Source: Lachnospiraceae bacterium (GTDB taxonomy: Bacteria; Bacillota; Clostridia; Lachnospirales; Lachnospiraceae). Taken from it: a DNA stretch of 38,288 nt. Made by a program: the position numbers and the translations under genes. This document shows, piece by piece, positions 25,403 through 34,494 of the stretch. The stretch covers positions 86,219 to 124,506 of the forward strand of contig JAAWIS010000001.1 in NCBI GenBank assembly GCA_022796475.1. The letters are read 5' to 3'. The first letter of the stretch is position 1, and every line of letters starts with the position of its first letter. Under the pieces are notes generated by a model. That model searched no databases. It saw only the letters and a program-made list of their open reading frames with translations, and was not told the DNA's origin.

Positions 25403-26695
25403 TTAAGCCATCCCAAATAAATAGAACAGAATAATCATGAATACTAATGTTATAAGGGGAACAACACAGGTTGTAATAAATATCGGAAAATATGAATGTT
25501 TATGGTCATTTTCTGTCACATTTAATACCGATACTACTAAACCGTTATGAGGAAGGGAATCCAGGCCTAAGCTTGCAAGTGCACTGACTCTGTGAAGGGC
25601 TTCTACATTAACGCCCAACGGTACAAAGTAGTCTTTGATAATCGGCAGGACAATGCCAAGTCCGCCGGAACCGGAACCGCAGACACCTGCCAGAATCGTA
25701 ACGGCCAGGCCGGAGGCGATTAACGGACTTCCTCCAATACCGGTAATTGCCCCAATCAGCGTGGCAAATGCAGGTGTAGCCTGTACCAGGGAGCCAAACC
25801 CGACAACAGCAGAGGTATTAAACAGTGAACCTGTTCCATCCTTCGTTCCATCACTTAAATGTTTCCAGATTTCCTTCCAGGGAATCTGCTTGTAATAGAA
25901 TATCAATGCAGAAATAAAGCCTACAAACAGCGCAACCTCTGCCGAAAGTTTAAATATGTTCAATACAACTAATAAAATAATCATGGGAACTAACGCAATG
26001 AAAAAATTTGGCAGTTCTTTTCCCTTTTTTAATTCCAGCATTGCCTTGTCTTTTTCCGTCATCTCAAAATGCATCCCTTTTTTCTTGCAGCGGTTTGCAT
26101 ACCAGATCATGAAACTGAACACAAAAGCAGCTTCAAATGCCGCTGCAATCAAACCGGGAACAAAGGCTGACGTTGCAGGTGTTCCCAAAATTTGCCCAGG
26201 CATTAAGTTTTGAATCTGCGGGGAACCTGGCATCATACCGGTAAACGTACCGGCACCTGCAAAATATACAGCCGGAATCAGCGTTCTGGAAATATCGCCT
26301 CTCTTAAACAAAGAAACCATCAGCGGATACAGGGTAAACATACATACAAATACAGAAACACCGCCGTAAGTAAGCACTGCTCCGGCAATTAGGATTGAAG
26401 GGATAATAAATTTATCGCCTAGTTTCTCAATAATCGTTTTTGCAATCGCGTCTGCTGCACCGCTGATATCGGTCAGCTTTCCAAATAATGAACCTAACAC
26501 AAAGATGAAAAAGAACTGGCCAAAATATCCGGAAAGCCCTTTTACATATGTTGTAGTTAAATGCTCTATGGGATTCATCCCTGCTGTAAGAAGCAGAAAA
26601 ATACCAGAGATCATAGCAGAAAAGAAAATCGGAACCCCTTTAAAACACAAAAATATCAATAATACCAAACTTAAAATTACTAAAAAAATCTGCAT
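25403..26695 (-). CDS. GntP-family permease
   Basis: Secondary transporter of about 12 hydrophobic segments (430 residues) related to gluconate:proton and other organic-acid symporters. Typical pieces are VLGSLFGKLTDISGAADAIA, LTYGGVSVFVCMFTLYPLMV, TFTGMMPGSPQIQNLMPGQ, VCGSGSGGLGIVLPI and SLGLDSLPHNGLVVSVLNV. The family carries sugar acids and other hydroxy acids, which suits its place next to the LarA-type racemase: the two are only 29 bases apart. The start follows AAAGGAGAG. The exact substrate is unknown; a 2-hydroxy acid is my inference. Confidence 0.87.
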   Translation of the reverse strand: MQIFLVILSLVLLIFLCFKGVPIFFSAMISGIFLLLTAGMNPIEHLTTTYVKGLSGYFGQFFFIFVLGSLFGKLTDISGAADAIAKTIIEKLGDKFIIPSILIAGAVLTYGGVSVFVCMFTLYPLMVSLFKRGDISRTLIPAVYFAGAGTFTGMMPGSPQIQNLMPGQILGTPATSAFVPGLIAAAFEAAFVFSFMIWYANRCKKKGMHFEMTEKDKAMLELKKGKELPNFFIALVPMIILLVVLNIFKLSAEVALFVGFISALIFYYKQIPWKEIWKHLSDGTKDGTGSLFNTSAVVGFGSLVQATPAFATLIGAITGIGGSPLIASGLAVTILAGVCGSGSGGLGIVLPIIKDYFVPLGVNVEALHRVSALASLGLDSLPHNGLVVSVLNVTENDHKHSYFPIFITTCVVPLITLVFMIILFYLFGMA

Positions 26696-26737
26696 ACTTT
26701 CTCTCCTTTATAAAAAACGATTGCAGTACCTTAGTTT

Positions 26738-27955
26738 TTATATTTTTCGAATCCCCATGGCAAACATCAGGCTTACAGCTCCGCTTGCTGCCATATAAAG
26801 CAATGTGGTCATATAAGAACCGCTTGCATCAAACAGGATTCCGGCAATGGTTCCTCCAAATGAAGCTGCCAAAAGGTTTAAGTTCATCACAGAAAAATTT
26901 ACCGGATAATGGCGCGCCCCATACGAATAATTTACATAGGCGGAAATGCTGGGATTTAACCCCCCATAAGAAAACCCGCAGCATATAAATCCTGCCACTA
27001 CCAGAGAAAATGCCTGCAGGGCCACTGCCCCAACCAGAATCACGGAAGAGAAACTAAAGCAAATCCCTACCATGGCCATGGTCACTTTTCGGCCTTTCCG
27101 GTCAAACAGGTTCCCGAAAAACACCCGTCCTAAACCATTAAAAATGGAAATCAAGCCCACTACCGTGGCAATTCTTCCGGCTTCCACTGCAGGCCCAACT
27201 TCTTTTGCAATCCCGCTGGCCTGGCTGATTAATGCCATTCCGGCTCCGCCTACCGTTATCGTCCAAAGGAAAAACAGCCAGAAACTTGGCCTGGACACCA
27301 TCTGTCTGGCATCCAGATCCAGTCCTTCCCCCTTAGTCTTCTTCTTTTCAGGAATCACTACATTTTGAGCCTTTAAATCTTCTTTTGAAGGTTTGGCAAA
27401 AAAGAAACCGCACATTGCAAACACAACTGCCAAAATAACACCGAATCCAAAAAATGAATTCCGCCAAGCTTCTATCCCCTCTCCTGAAGGGGTTACAGCC
27501 TGATACACCTTCCCTACAATAAAGGAACTAATGCCGAACCCCATCAAAAGAATACCGGAAATTAACCCTTGCTTATCTGGAAACCATGCACTCATGGCAC
27601 TTAGCACTGCATTGTATACAAAGCCAGAAGCAAAACCGCAGAAACCGCCATATCCAAGGTACAGCATTCCAGGTGAGGCGGCCCGGCTTGCCAGCAAAAA
27701 TCCGGCAAAAAACAGTCCGCCTGAAATCCAGACATGAAATCTTACTTTTAACTTCCCTGACATCATCCCCCCTGCCATACAGCCAATACAAAAGCTCATC
27801 ATGCAGATGGTGAACGTTAACGATAACTGCGCCTTGCTCCAATCTGTAAAATACGCCCCCAGCGGAAGGGAAAGTACACTCCAGGCATACACAAGCCCGG
27901 CTGAAAGCAGCATAATTACCCCAACTGCCGCATAGATCCATCGGTTAAGCTTCAT
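26738..27955 (-). CDS. OFA-type MFS transporter
   Basis: Twelve-helix major facilitator protein of 405 residues, of the oxalate/formate antiporter (OFA) group. The first helix and motif read YAAVGVIMLLSAGLVYAWSV and LSLPLGAYFTDWSKAQLSLT, typical for this group; the central loop EKKKTKGEGLDLDARQM is cytoplasmic, and the motif GLGRVFFGNLFDRKGRK marks the start of the second half. OFA proteins exchange monocarboxylates or dicarboxylates, so it could export the acid product in exchange for substrate. It is first after a 195-base repeat region that separates it from etfA, and has a moderate AAAGGATTGG ribosome binding site. Cotranscription is likely because no terminator is visible between. Confidence 0.87.
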   Translation of the reverse strand: MKLNRWIYAAVGVIMLLSAGLVYAWSVLSLPLGAYFTDWSKAQLSLTFTICMMSFCIGCMAGGMMSGKLKVRFHVWISGGLFFAGFLLASRAASPGMLYLGYGGFCGFASGFVYNAVLSAMSAWFPDKQGLISGILLMGFGISSFIVGKVYQAVTPSGEGIEAWRNSFFGFGVILAVVFAMCGFFFAKPSKEDLKAQNVVIPEKKKTKGEGLDLDARQMVSRPSFWLFFLWTITVGGAGMALISQASGIAKEVGPAVEAGRIATVVGLISIFNGLGRVFFGNLFDRKGRKVTMAMVGICFSFSSVILVGAVALQAFSLVVAGFICCGFSYGGLNPSISAYVNYSYGARHYPVNFSVMNLNLLAASFGGTIAGILFDASGSYMTTLLYMAASGAVSLMFAMGIRKI

Positions 27956-27970
27956 AATCCAATCCTTTCG

Positions 27971-28142
27971 TTACTGTGAAAGTCCTGCCGCCGGTTAGGC
28001 GGCCTAAGTTCAGGGATTCCAAGTGCGCCCGCCACACTTTCCTGTGTGCGGTGCGTCCGCTGCCGGGCGCATGGAGGTTACTGTGAAAGCTCAGCGCAAA
28101 GCGCTGAGCTGTGCGAAAACGGGGCCGCAACGCGGCAACTTC
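27971..28142. repeat. Composite intergenic palindromic repeats, copy 2
   Basis: Three structures lie between etfA and the MFS gene. GCCGCC-GGTTA-GGCGGC forms a hairpin at 27987-28003. TGCGCCCG (28024-28031) pairs with CGGGCGCA (28064-28071), with CACAC/GTGTG inside. AGCTCAGCGC-AAA-GCGCTGAGCT (28088-28110) is a perfect palindrome and the partner of the copy at 2554-2615. The 12-base sequence TTACTGTGAAAG occurs at both 27971 and 28078, so two related units seem joined in tandem. No gene is supported here. Confidence 0.8.
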
Positions 28143-28150
28143 ATCATAAA

Positions 28151-29353
28151 TTAATGATTGGATCCATCATGAAACTTATTCAGCTCTTCTATAATCTCCG
28201 GGATTACTTGATACAAATCACCTGCTATTCCAATATCTGCAATATCAAAAATCGGTGCGCTTTCATTGGTATTAATTGCCACAATTAATCCGGAATTCTG
28301 CATTCCTGCCACATGCTGAATCGCCCCGCTGATTCCACATGCAAAGTAAATTTTGGGCTTCACCGTAGTACCTGTCTGCCCTACCTGGTAAGCGTGGTCG
28401 ATCCAGCCTGCATCCACTGCTGCCCTGGAAGCGGCAATCGTTCCGCCCAGCCGTTCTGCCAGTTTCTTTAACAGTTCAAATCCTTCCGGCGTTCCCAGTC
28501 CCATACCGCCAGATACAATAACCTCTGCATCTGTCAGCGATACCATTTCTTTCACGCTCTTTACTACTTCCAGTACTTTTGTCCGGATATCCCCTTCCTG
28601 AAATGCTGCAGAAAGCTTCACTAACTGGCCTTTTCTCCCTGGCTGTCTGGAAGCTTTTTCCATTACGCCGGGACGTACCGTGGACATCTGAGGCCGATGG
28701 TTTGGACAAACAATGGTTGCCATTAAATTTCCGCCAAAAGCCGGACGGGTCTGCATAATTCCTTTTGTTTCCGGATTAATTTCCAGTTTCGTGCAGTCGG
28801 CAGTCAGCCCTGTATTGCACTTTACTGCCAGGCACGGCCCCAGATCACGCCCAATATGGGTTGCTCCAAGAAGCACAATTTCCGGTTTATACTGGGTAAT
28901 GGCTTCATAAATTGCTTTGGTATAGGCGTCTGTCGTATACTGTCCCAGTTCTGGAGCATCCGCATAATATACCTTATCTGCCCCATATTCAAACAGCTCC
29001 TCTGCCAGACCTTCTACTCCGCTGCCGCACAGCACAGCGCAAAGTTCACAGCCAATTGCCGCTGCTAACTTACTGCCTTCCCCTAACAGTTCCACAGCCA
29101 CCTGCATTAATTTCCCATCTCTTTGCTCTGCAAATACCCATACGCCGTGGTATTGGCTTAAATCGGCTGCCTGCTTCCCGTCATCAACCTTTTCAATTGC
29201 CTGGAACGGACATGCCTCCACACACTGTCCGCAGCCAGTACAGGCGCTGCCGATTACCGCCTTCTTTTCCTCCATAGTAATGGCGGTAAAGGGACAGCTT
29301 TTTACACATTTGGTACATCCTTTACATTTATCCTTTATAACCTGAACTGCCAT
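28151..29353 (-). CDS. etfA: EtfA with N-terminal 2[4Fe-4S] ferredoxin domain
   Basis: Alpha subunit of an electron-transfer flavoprotein. I choose ATG 29353 (400 residues; GGAGGGAG upstream). Residues 10-20 ([11 protein letters not shown]) and 38-48 ([11 protein letters not shown]) are two complete four-cysteine cluster motifs, followed by the EtfA domain; the FAD-binding C-terminal part reads [40 protein letters not shown] and [19 protein letters not shown]. Most EtfA proteins lack the ferredoxin part. CarE of the caffeyl-CoA reductase of Acetobacterium has it, and that complex bifurcates electrons. Gene order dehydrogenase-etfB-etfA matches. Bifurcation here is inference. Confidence 0.94.
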   Translation of the reverse strand: MAVQVIKDKCKGCTKCVKSCPFTAITMEEKKAVIGSACTGCGQCVEACPFQAIEKVDDGKQAADLSQYHGVWVFAEQRDGKLMQVAVELLGEGSKLAAAIGCELCAVLCGSGVEGLAEELFEYGADKVYYADAPELGQYTTDAYTKAIYEAITQYKPEIVLLGATHIGRDLGPCLAVKCNTGLTADCTKLEINPETKGIMQTRPAFGGNLMATIVCPNHRPQMSTVRPGVMEKASRQPGRKGQLVKLSAAFQEGDIRTKVLEVVKSVKEMVSLTDAEVIVSGGMGLGTPEGFELLKKLAERLGGTIAASRAAVDAGWIDHAYQVGQTGTTVKPKIYFACGISGAIQHVAGMQNSGLIVAINTNESAPIFDIADIGIAGDLYQVIPEIIEELNKFHDGSNH

Positions 29354-29377
29354 TCGTTCTCCCTCCTCGCTATGCAA

Positions 29378-30163
29378 CTAAATCAAATGCTTCTCTGCCA
29401 GTCTGCCAACTAAAGCTTTCGCCATATCGGTTATGCTTCCGGACAGCATCTCCCCTTTTCCTTTCTGCGGCGGGGTAAAGGAACGGAATACCTGGGTAGG
29501 TGATGCATTCAGGCCGCAGTCTGCCGGATCCAATGCCACATCTGTATGGTTCCATACGGTAATTTCCTTTTGATACGCATCTACAATAGCGCCAACCGAC
29601 ATATATCTTGGTTCATTTAATTCTTTTACGCATGTAAGCAGGCAGGGTGTCTGCACATTAATTACTTCGTAACCGTCTTCCATCTGCCTTTGTACCGTTA
29701 CGTTTCCTTCTCCCATCTGAATATCCTGAACGTAAGTAACTACCGGAACTCCTAATCTCTGAGCAACCTGAGGCCCAACCTGAGCGGTATCGCCATCAAT
29801 TGCCTGACGGCCGGCAAATATCACATCCACTCCCTCTACTTTCCGAATTCCGGCTGCAATGGTAGTGGAAGTTGCGCAGGTATCTGCACCTCCAAATGCC
29901 CTGTCGCTTAACAAATATGCCTCGTCTGCACCCATAGCCAGGCATTCCCTTAACATATAAGTAGCCTGAGGCGGCCCCATAGTTAAAACGGCTATGGTCA
30001 CATTTGGATCCTTATCTTTTAACTGAAGAGCAGCTTCTAACGCATTGGCATCATCCGGATTTAAAATACTGGGAACTCCGTCACGAATCAAGGTTCCTTT
30101 TACCGGATCGATCTTAACCTCATTTGTATCCGGAACTTGTTTCACACAAACTAAAATCTTCAT
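29378..30163 (-). CDS. etfB: Electron transfer flavoprotein beta subunit
   Basis: Partner of EtfA, 261 residues. It has the family start MKILVCVKQVPDTNEVKIDP, the NPDDANALEAALQLKD segment, MGPPQATYMLRECLAMGADE and the conserved AGRQAIDGDTAQVGPQVAQ loop, which in bifurcating ETFs helps bind the second flavin and NADH. The start follows AGGAGG by about eight bases. It lies 24 bases before etfA and 11 after the acyl-CoA dehydrogenase stop, so the three products are surely made together and act as one complex linking NADH, ferredoxin and the enoyl-CoA. Whether it truly bifurcates needs the bound flavins to be known; the sequence is only compatible with it. Confidence 0.95.
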   Translation of the reverse strand: MKILVCVKQVPDTNEVKIDPVKGTLIRDGVPSILNPDDANALEAALQLKDKDPNVTIAVLTMGPPQATYMLRECLAMGADEAYLLSDRAFGGADTCATSTTIAAGIRKVEGVDVIFAGRQAIDGDTAQVGPQVAQRLGVPVVTYVQDIQMGEGNVTVQRQMEDGYEVINVQTPCLLTCVKELNEPRYMSVGAIVDAYQKEITVWNHTDVALDPADCGLNASPTQVFRSFTPPQKGKGEMLSGSITDMAKALVGRLAEKHLI

Positions 30164-30174
30164 GGTTTTTCCTC

Positions 30175-31323
30175 CTATTTTTTAAGCAGTTTGCTCCCAA
30201 TTACCATCTGCTGTACCTGGCTGGTGCCTTCGTAAATGGTAAATACGCGGCAGTCACGGAACATCCTTTCAATCTTATAGTCCTTAATAAAACCGTAGCC
30301 GCCATGGATTTGCACTGCCTTTTGTGCAATCTCGTTGCAGACCTCAGAAGCATAGTATTTTGCCATGGAAGCGTTTAAGGTTGCATCCTGTTTTGTATCC
30401 ATCAAATATGCCGCTTTATAAACTAACTGCTTGGCCGCTTCCAGCTTAGTTGCCATTTCTGCAATCATAAAGCTGATCGCCTGGAAGCTTCCGATAGGAC
30501 GGCCAAACTGTTTCCGCTCTTTTGCATATTTAACGGCCTCATCCAGACATCCCTGAGCCACGCCGATGGACTGGGCTGCAACTCCAAGGCGGCCAGTGTT
30601 TAAAGTCTGCATTGCAATCTTAAAGCCGTCGCCCTCTTCTCCTAAACGGTCACATTCCGGAACTACTGCATTCTCCAAAATAATATCAGAAGTAGCACAT
30701 CCGATTACACCCATCTTATTTTCCGGTTTCCCGCAGGATACCCCTTCTGCATGCATATCCACCACAAAAGCAGACAACCCCTTATTTCCCTTTGTAAGGT
30801 CGGTTTTTGCAAAAACGACTGCATAATCGGAAAGAGGGGCCATTGTAATAAAACATTTACGTCCGTTTAATATGTAATGATCCCTTTCTTTCCTGGCAAC
30901 TGTGGCCACAGAGCCGGCATCCGAACCAGCTCCCGGCTCTGTCAGCGCAAAGGCCAGCTTCTTTTCTCCCGTTACCACAGGTCTTAAATACTTCTCCTTC
31001 TGCTGATCATTTCCTGCCAAAAGCAGAGGGCCGCCAGACAATGAGTTGGGGCTGGACACATAAATACTTGCCACGCCAGACACTCTTGCGATCTCTTCCA
31101 TTACCAGTACATAGGCACGTGCGTCTGCACCCTGGCCCCCTAATTCTTTAGGAATCTTAATTCCGCAGAATCCGGCCTTAGCCATTTTATCTAAAATTTC
31201 CTCTGGAAACACCTCTGTTTCCTCAACCTGATCCAGAACTTCTTTGGTCAGTTCTTTTTCCGCAAAATCACGGGCCAATTTTCTGATCAGTTCATGCTGC
31301 TCTGTAAAATATGCTTCTGCCAT
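30175..31323 (-). CDS. Acyl-CoA dehydrogenase (enoyl-CoA reductase direction)
   Basis: FAD-dependent enzyme of 382 residues that interconverts acyl-CoA and enoyl-CoA; with Etf and in this operon it most likely reduces the 2-enoyl-CoA made by the dehydratase. Features include FALTEPGAGSDAGSVATVA (FAD/substrate contact), CFITMAPLSDYAVVFAKTD, KERKQFGRPIGSFQAISFMI and the catalytic Glu365 in FTIYEGTSQVQQ, at the same place as in butyryl-CoA dehydrogenase. AAGGAGG precedes the ATG. Comparable roles are known for CarC (caffeyl-CoA), AcdA in the aryl-propionate pathway of Clostridium sporogenes and acryloyl-CoA reductase. Acyl chain specificity cannot be told. Confidence 0.94.
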   Translation of the reverse strand: MAEAYFTEQHELIRKLARDFAEKELTKEVLDQVEETEVFPEEILDKMAKAGFCGIKIPKELGGQGADARAYVLVMEEIARVSGVASIYVSSPNSLSGGPLLLAGNDQQKEKYLRPVVTGEKKLAFALTEPGAGSDAGSVATVARKERDHYILNGRKCFITMAPLSDYAVVFAKTDLTKGNKGLSAFVVDMHAEGVSCGKPENKMGVIGCATSDIILENAVVPECDRLGEEGDGFKIAMQTLNTGRLGVAAQSIGVAQGCLDEAVKYAKERKQFGRPIGSFQAISFMIAEMATKLEAAKQLVYKAAYLMDTKQDATLNASMAKYYASEVCNEIAQKAVQIHGGYGFIKDYKIERMFRDCRVFTIYEGTSQVQQMVIGSKLLKK

Positions 31324-31374
31324 ATTCTCTGTTTCCTCCTTATTCTCTCAGAACACGTTCGAAAATACTCATAC

Positions 31375-32982
31375 TCAAATCCCTTTTCTTTCCTGCACTG
31401 CCATTTCTTTTGCCATCTCTTTAAGAGCCTTCAGCTTAATCTTCCCGCTTGCATTCATGGGAAATTCATGGAAAGGCAGGACAAAAGCAGGAACTTTATA
31501 ATGGGCAAGCCTTGGCTTTATATAGTCTAAAAGTTCTTGTTTATTCAAAACACAGCCTGCTTTGGGAATGATGCAGGCAGCTATCTCCTCCTGCAGTACC
31601 TCTGCCGGAACTCCTACCACCTTAACCGACGAAACCCAATCTAACTGCAGAATCACCTGTTCGATCTCCTGAGGCGAAATATTCTCCCCTGCCCGGATAA
31701 TCATTTCTTTCAGTCTTCCGGTTATATGCAGGTGCCCGGTTTCATCCAGCCGCCCAATATCTCCTGTCCGCAGCCAGCCGTCTTTTGTAAATGCCTTTTC
31801 ATTTGCTTTTGGAAGGTTATAATAACCCTGCATCACATTGTAGCCTTTTACCTGAATTTCCCCTTGTTCCCCGTTTTTTAAGATCTCTCCTGTTTCCCAG
31901 TTGCTAAACCGCACTTGGACAAATTCTGCAATCTTGCCTGCTGAAACAGCCTTCTCCTCTTTCGTTTCATCCCAGTCTGCAATGGATACACAAGGCGAGG
32001 TTTCTGTCTGCCCATAAGAAGGCTGCAAATGCATATTGTAAAATCTGCCGCTGATCTCCTGATATTCCCTTTCTGTCATGCTGGAACCGGCAATAATCCC
32101 AGACTTCAAACCGCCTGCATCCCGGTCCAAAAAAGCTTCCTTTCGGTTCATAGCCAGAAACATACTGGGCACCCCGTTTAATACGGTACAATGGTAACGG
32201 TCAATTGCGTCCCACACCTGCCCGGTTTTAAAGTACGGGATCAGATACATGGACATTCCACCCAGCAAACAGGAAATTATCCCTGCCGTAATCCCAAAGC
32301 AGTGGAATAATGGTACGGTAATGCACATTTTGTCATCCCGGCCCCACCGCATAGACGAAACCATGCAGGATGCATTATTTACTACATTATAGTGGCTTAA
32401 CAGCACTCCTTTCGGAAGGGATGTAGTTCCTGAGGTAAAAATCATGCAGGCCGGATCTTCTGGTGAAACCAGTTTCTTCTTTTCCTGAATTTTTCTTGTA
32501 GTCTGGGGCAGTTTATCATCCGGCAGAAAGCTGTCTTCGCCCATCCACCTGCCGGCTTCTTTCTCGTTAATATGGATAAAATGCCGGATTTTAGGCGTTT
32601 CATTCCGAAGCCGGGTCACAATATCTTCATACAAAATGGTCTTATACCCTGCCCCGTAATACAGCACTTCCACATCCGCATAATTCAAGATTCCCTTTAC
32701 TTCTTCCTGTCGGTAGCAGGTATTAATCAGAACCGGAACTGCACCAAGTTTCACCAGTGCCAGAAATGTAAATACCCAGTTAGGACTGTTTACACTCCAA
32801 ATACCCACATGAGTTCCTTTTTGAATCCCGTACCGCTCCATATTCCCTGCCAGATAATCAGAAACCGTATCCATCTGCCGGAAGGTACAGCTCCATTCCC
32901 CGGTTTCCATAGCAGTATGCTCTCCATCTAACTGGACCCGTTCCCACAGACACTGGCCAATGGTCTTATTCATAAGTTTCAT
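31375..32982 (-). CDS. AMP-forming acyl-CoA ligase
   Basis: ANL-superfamily enzyme (535 residues) that uses ATP to make an acyl-CoA through an acyl-adenylate. Core motifs are complete: P-loop MIFTSGTTSLPKGVLLSHY, YGQTETSPCVS, GWLRTGDIGRLDE, the hinge GRLKEMIIRAGENISPQEIE and the C-terminal catalytic Lys in NASGKIKLKAL. In the C. sporogenes aryl-lactate cluster (fldL) and the caffeate operon (carB) such a ligase primes the pathway by making the first CoA ester, after which CoA is recycled by transfer. That role fits here, since a CoA-transferase gene is just upstream. GGTGA precedes the ATG at 32982; ATG 32973 is an alternative. Confidence 0.92.
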   Translation of the reverse strand: MKLMNKTIGQCLWERVQLDGEHTAMETGEWSCTFRQMDTVSDYLAGNMERYGIQKGTHVGIWSVNSPNWVFTFLALVKLGAVPVLINTCYRQEEVKGILNYADVEVLYYGAGYKTILYEDIVTRLRNETPKIRHFIHINEKEAGRWMGEDSFLPDDKLPQTTRKIQEKKKLVSPEDPACMIFTSGTTSLPKGVLLSHYNVVNNASCMVSSMRWGRDDKMCITVPLFHCFGITAGIISCLLGGMSMYLIPYFKTGQVWDAIDRYHCTVLNGVPSMFLAMNRKEAFLDRDAGGLKSGIIAGSSMTEREYQEISGRFYNMHLQPSYGQTETSPCVSIADWDETKEEKAVSAGKIAEFVQVRFSNWETGEILKNGEQGEIQVKGYNVMQGYYNLPKANEKAFTKDGWLRTGDIGRLDETGHLHITGRLKEMIIRAGENISPQEIEQVILQLDWVSSVKVVGVPAEVLQEEIAACIIPKAGCVLNKQELLDYIKPRLAHYKVPAFVLPFHEFPMNASGKIKLKALKEMAKEMAVQERKGI

Positions 32983-33012
32983 ACTGTCACCATCATCATA
33001 ATCGACTATGTA

Positions 33013-33133
33013 GCAGCGAAGGTTTCTTCGCCTGCAGCAGGTTATTTTTGTTTCATAGAACCATTTTCCCGTGAAACAGAAATGGCTGCCGAATTTCAGG
33101 AATCAATATTTTGTCCTCTCCTTCAGCAGCCAT
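33013..33133 (-). other. Three hairpins between CoA-transferase and ligase genes
   Basis: On the minus strand GCAGCCAT/ATGGCTGC (33082-33089 with 33126-33133), GTTTCA/TGAAAC (33050-33055 with 33072-33077) and GCAGCGAAGG/CTTCGCCTGC (33013-33035, one bulge) can form in series inside a 166-base gap. No T-run follows any of them, so they are not obvious terminators; an RNA-processing or stability role within the operon is possible. Confidence 0.5.
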
Positions 33134-33148
33134 CCTTCCTGTTAATTT

Positions 33149-34384
33149 TTACCGTTCATCTTTCCACACAAACAGGGTTCCTTTTTCCTGCATCTCCTGT
33201 ATCTGTGCATCATCATAGCCCAGTTCTTTCAGGATTTCTGGTCCCTGCTCACCAATCAATGGACCTGCTTTGTATTCCGGTACACCCATTTCCTGGAACT
33301 TAACGGGAAGGCGAACCAGCCTTCTGGTATTTCCGTTTGAATATGTCATATCATAAAAGCAGTTATTTGCCTCTGCCTGCTTATCATTCCGGATTTCAAT
33401 CCAGTTTTGGCAAAGTGCAAAGGGAATATCTGCTGCCTCCAGAATTGAACTCCACTCGCTGGCAGTCTTCTTCATAAACTGTTCCATTACAATATCATAA
33501 ACCTGGGTTCCTAAGCCCTTTGCCTGGCAGGTAAGGATAGGGAAGTAGTCCTCATTATCAGCCAAATCCTCTCTGCCAATAGCAGCAATAAATTTCTTGT
33601 AATATGTGTTGTAGTCCGGCATACAAGTCTGGATAAACCGATCATCCTTGGTCCTCCAGGCTGCATTAAAGGGATTTGCCCCCTCCCTCACGTCGATAGG
33701 ATACTGCTGTGCAATTCCTTCGTAATTAGATGCCTGAACCATCATTCCCATATTGTAAACAGCGCTTTCAAATAATGAGGTTTCTACCTTTTCCCCAATC
33801 CCTTTTGTTTTTGCCTGATACAAAGCAGCTAAAATTCCAGCCGCCAGGTTCATGCCCACATTATGATCCCCAAGGCCAGGCACGCCATTAAACGGAACGG
33901 TTCCTTTCTGACGAAGGGAATCAAAATAGCCGCCCCGGGCAAAAAATGCAGTAAAGTCAAATCCTGGCAGATCCTTATCCGGACCATACTCGCCGTATCC
34001 GGTACAAATGGCATAAACCAGCTTAGGATACCGCTCTTTTAAAGTTTCATAGTCCAGTCCTGCCCTCTGAAGAGCCTGAACTCTCCAGTTGGTAATCAGT
34101 ACATCTGCTTGATCCAGAAGTTTAAAAAACGCTTCTTTGCCCGCTGGATCCTTCATATTCAGAGAAATACAGCGCTTATTTGCATTCTCCAGATCCCAAG
34201 TGGTATTTTCATACATATCCAGAGGCCTTCCCTCTGACGGGGCCGTATGCCTTAAAGGATCCCCCTTTGCTGATTCGATTTTAATTACATCTGCTCCTAA
34301 ATCTGCCATAAACCTTCCGGCAGAAGCGGCTGCAATAAAAGTTGCAAGTTCTACAACTTTAACGCCTTCTAATGGTTTGCTCAT
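33149..34384 (-). CDS. Class III CoA-transferase, FldA/HadA type
   Basis: CaiB/BaiF family enzyme (411 residues) that moves CoA from the product acyl-CoA to the incoming (R)-2-hydroxy acid. The catalytic Asp is Asp143 in LPGFDFTAFFARGG, followed by VPFNGVPGLGDHNVGMNLAA and GIGEKVETSLFESAVYNMGM. These segments, and the C-terminal NGNTRRLVRLPVKFQE, resemble cinnamoyl-CoA:phenyllactate CoA-transferase (FldA) and 2-hydroxyisocaproate CoA-transferase (HadA) more than formyl- or carnitine-CoA transferases, judged from memory of those sequences. AAAGGAG precedes the ATG. Its place between the dehydratase and reductase genes supports this role; substrate is not settled. Confidence 0.9.
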   Translation of the reverse strand: MSKPLEGVKVVELATFIAAASAGRFMADLGADVIKIESAKGDPLRHTAPSEGRPLDMYENTTWDLENANKRCISLNMKDPAGKEAFFKLLDQADVLITNWRVQALQRAGLDYETLKERYPKLVYAICTGYGEYGPDKDLPGFDFTAFFARGGYFDSLRQKGTVPFNGVPGLGDHNVGMNLAAGILAALYQAKTKGIGEKVETSLFESAVYNMGMMVQASNYEGIAQQYPIDVREGANPFNAAWRTKDDRFIQTCMPDYNTYYKKFIAAIGREDLADNEDYFPILTCQAKGLGTQVYDIVMEQFMKKTASEWSSILEAADIPFALCQNWIEIRNDKQAEANNCFYDMTYSNGNTRRLVRLPVKFQEMGVPEYKAGPLIGEQGPEILKELGYDDAQIQEMQEKGTLFVWKDER

Positions 34385-34494
34385 ATAAATGGGCTCCTTT
34401 CATAAATTATTCTTAATTCAAACATGCTGGTAAATCTTTCTGCTGCTTCCTGTTGCCTTTGCAGCAAGCTGTATTGCTTATCATGCCCGTTTCT

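Noticed and set aside
27945-28130. Minus-strand frame of 61 codons between etfA and the MFS gene
   Set aside because: It lies entirely in repeat sequence with hairpins and its codons follow the repeat, not a protein.
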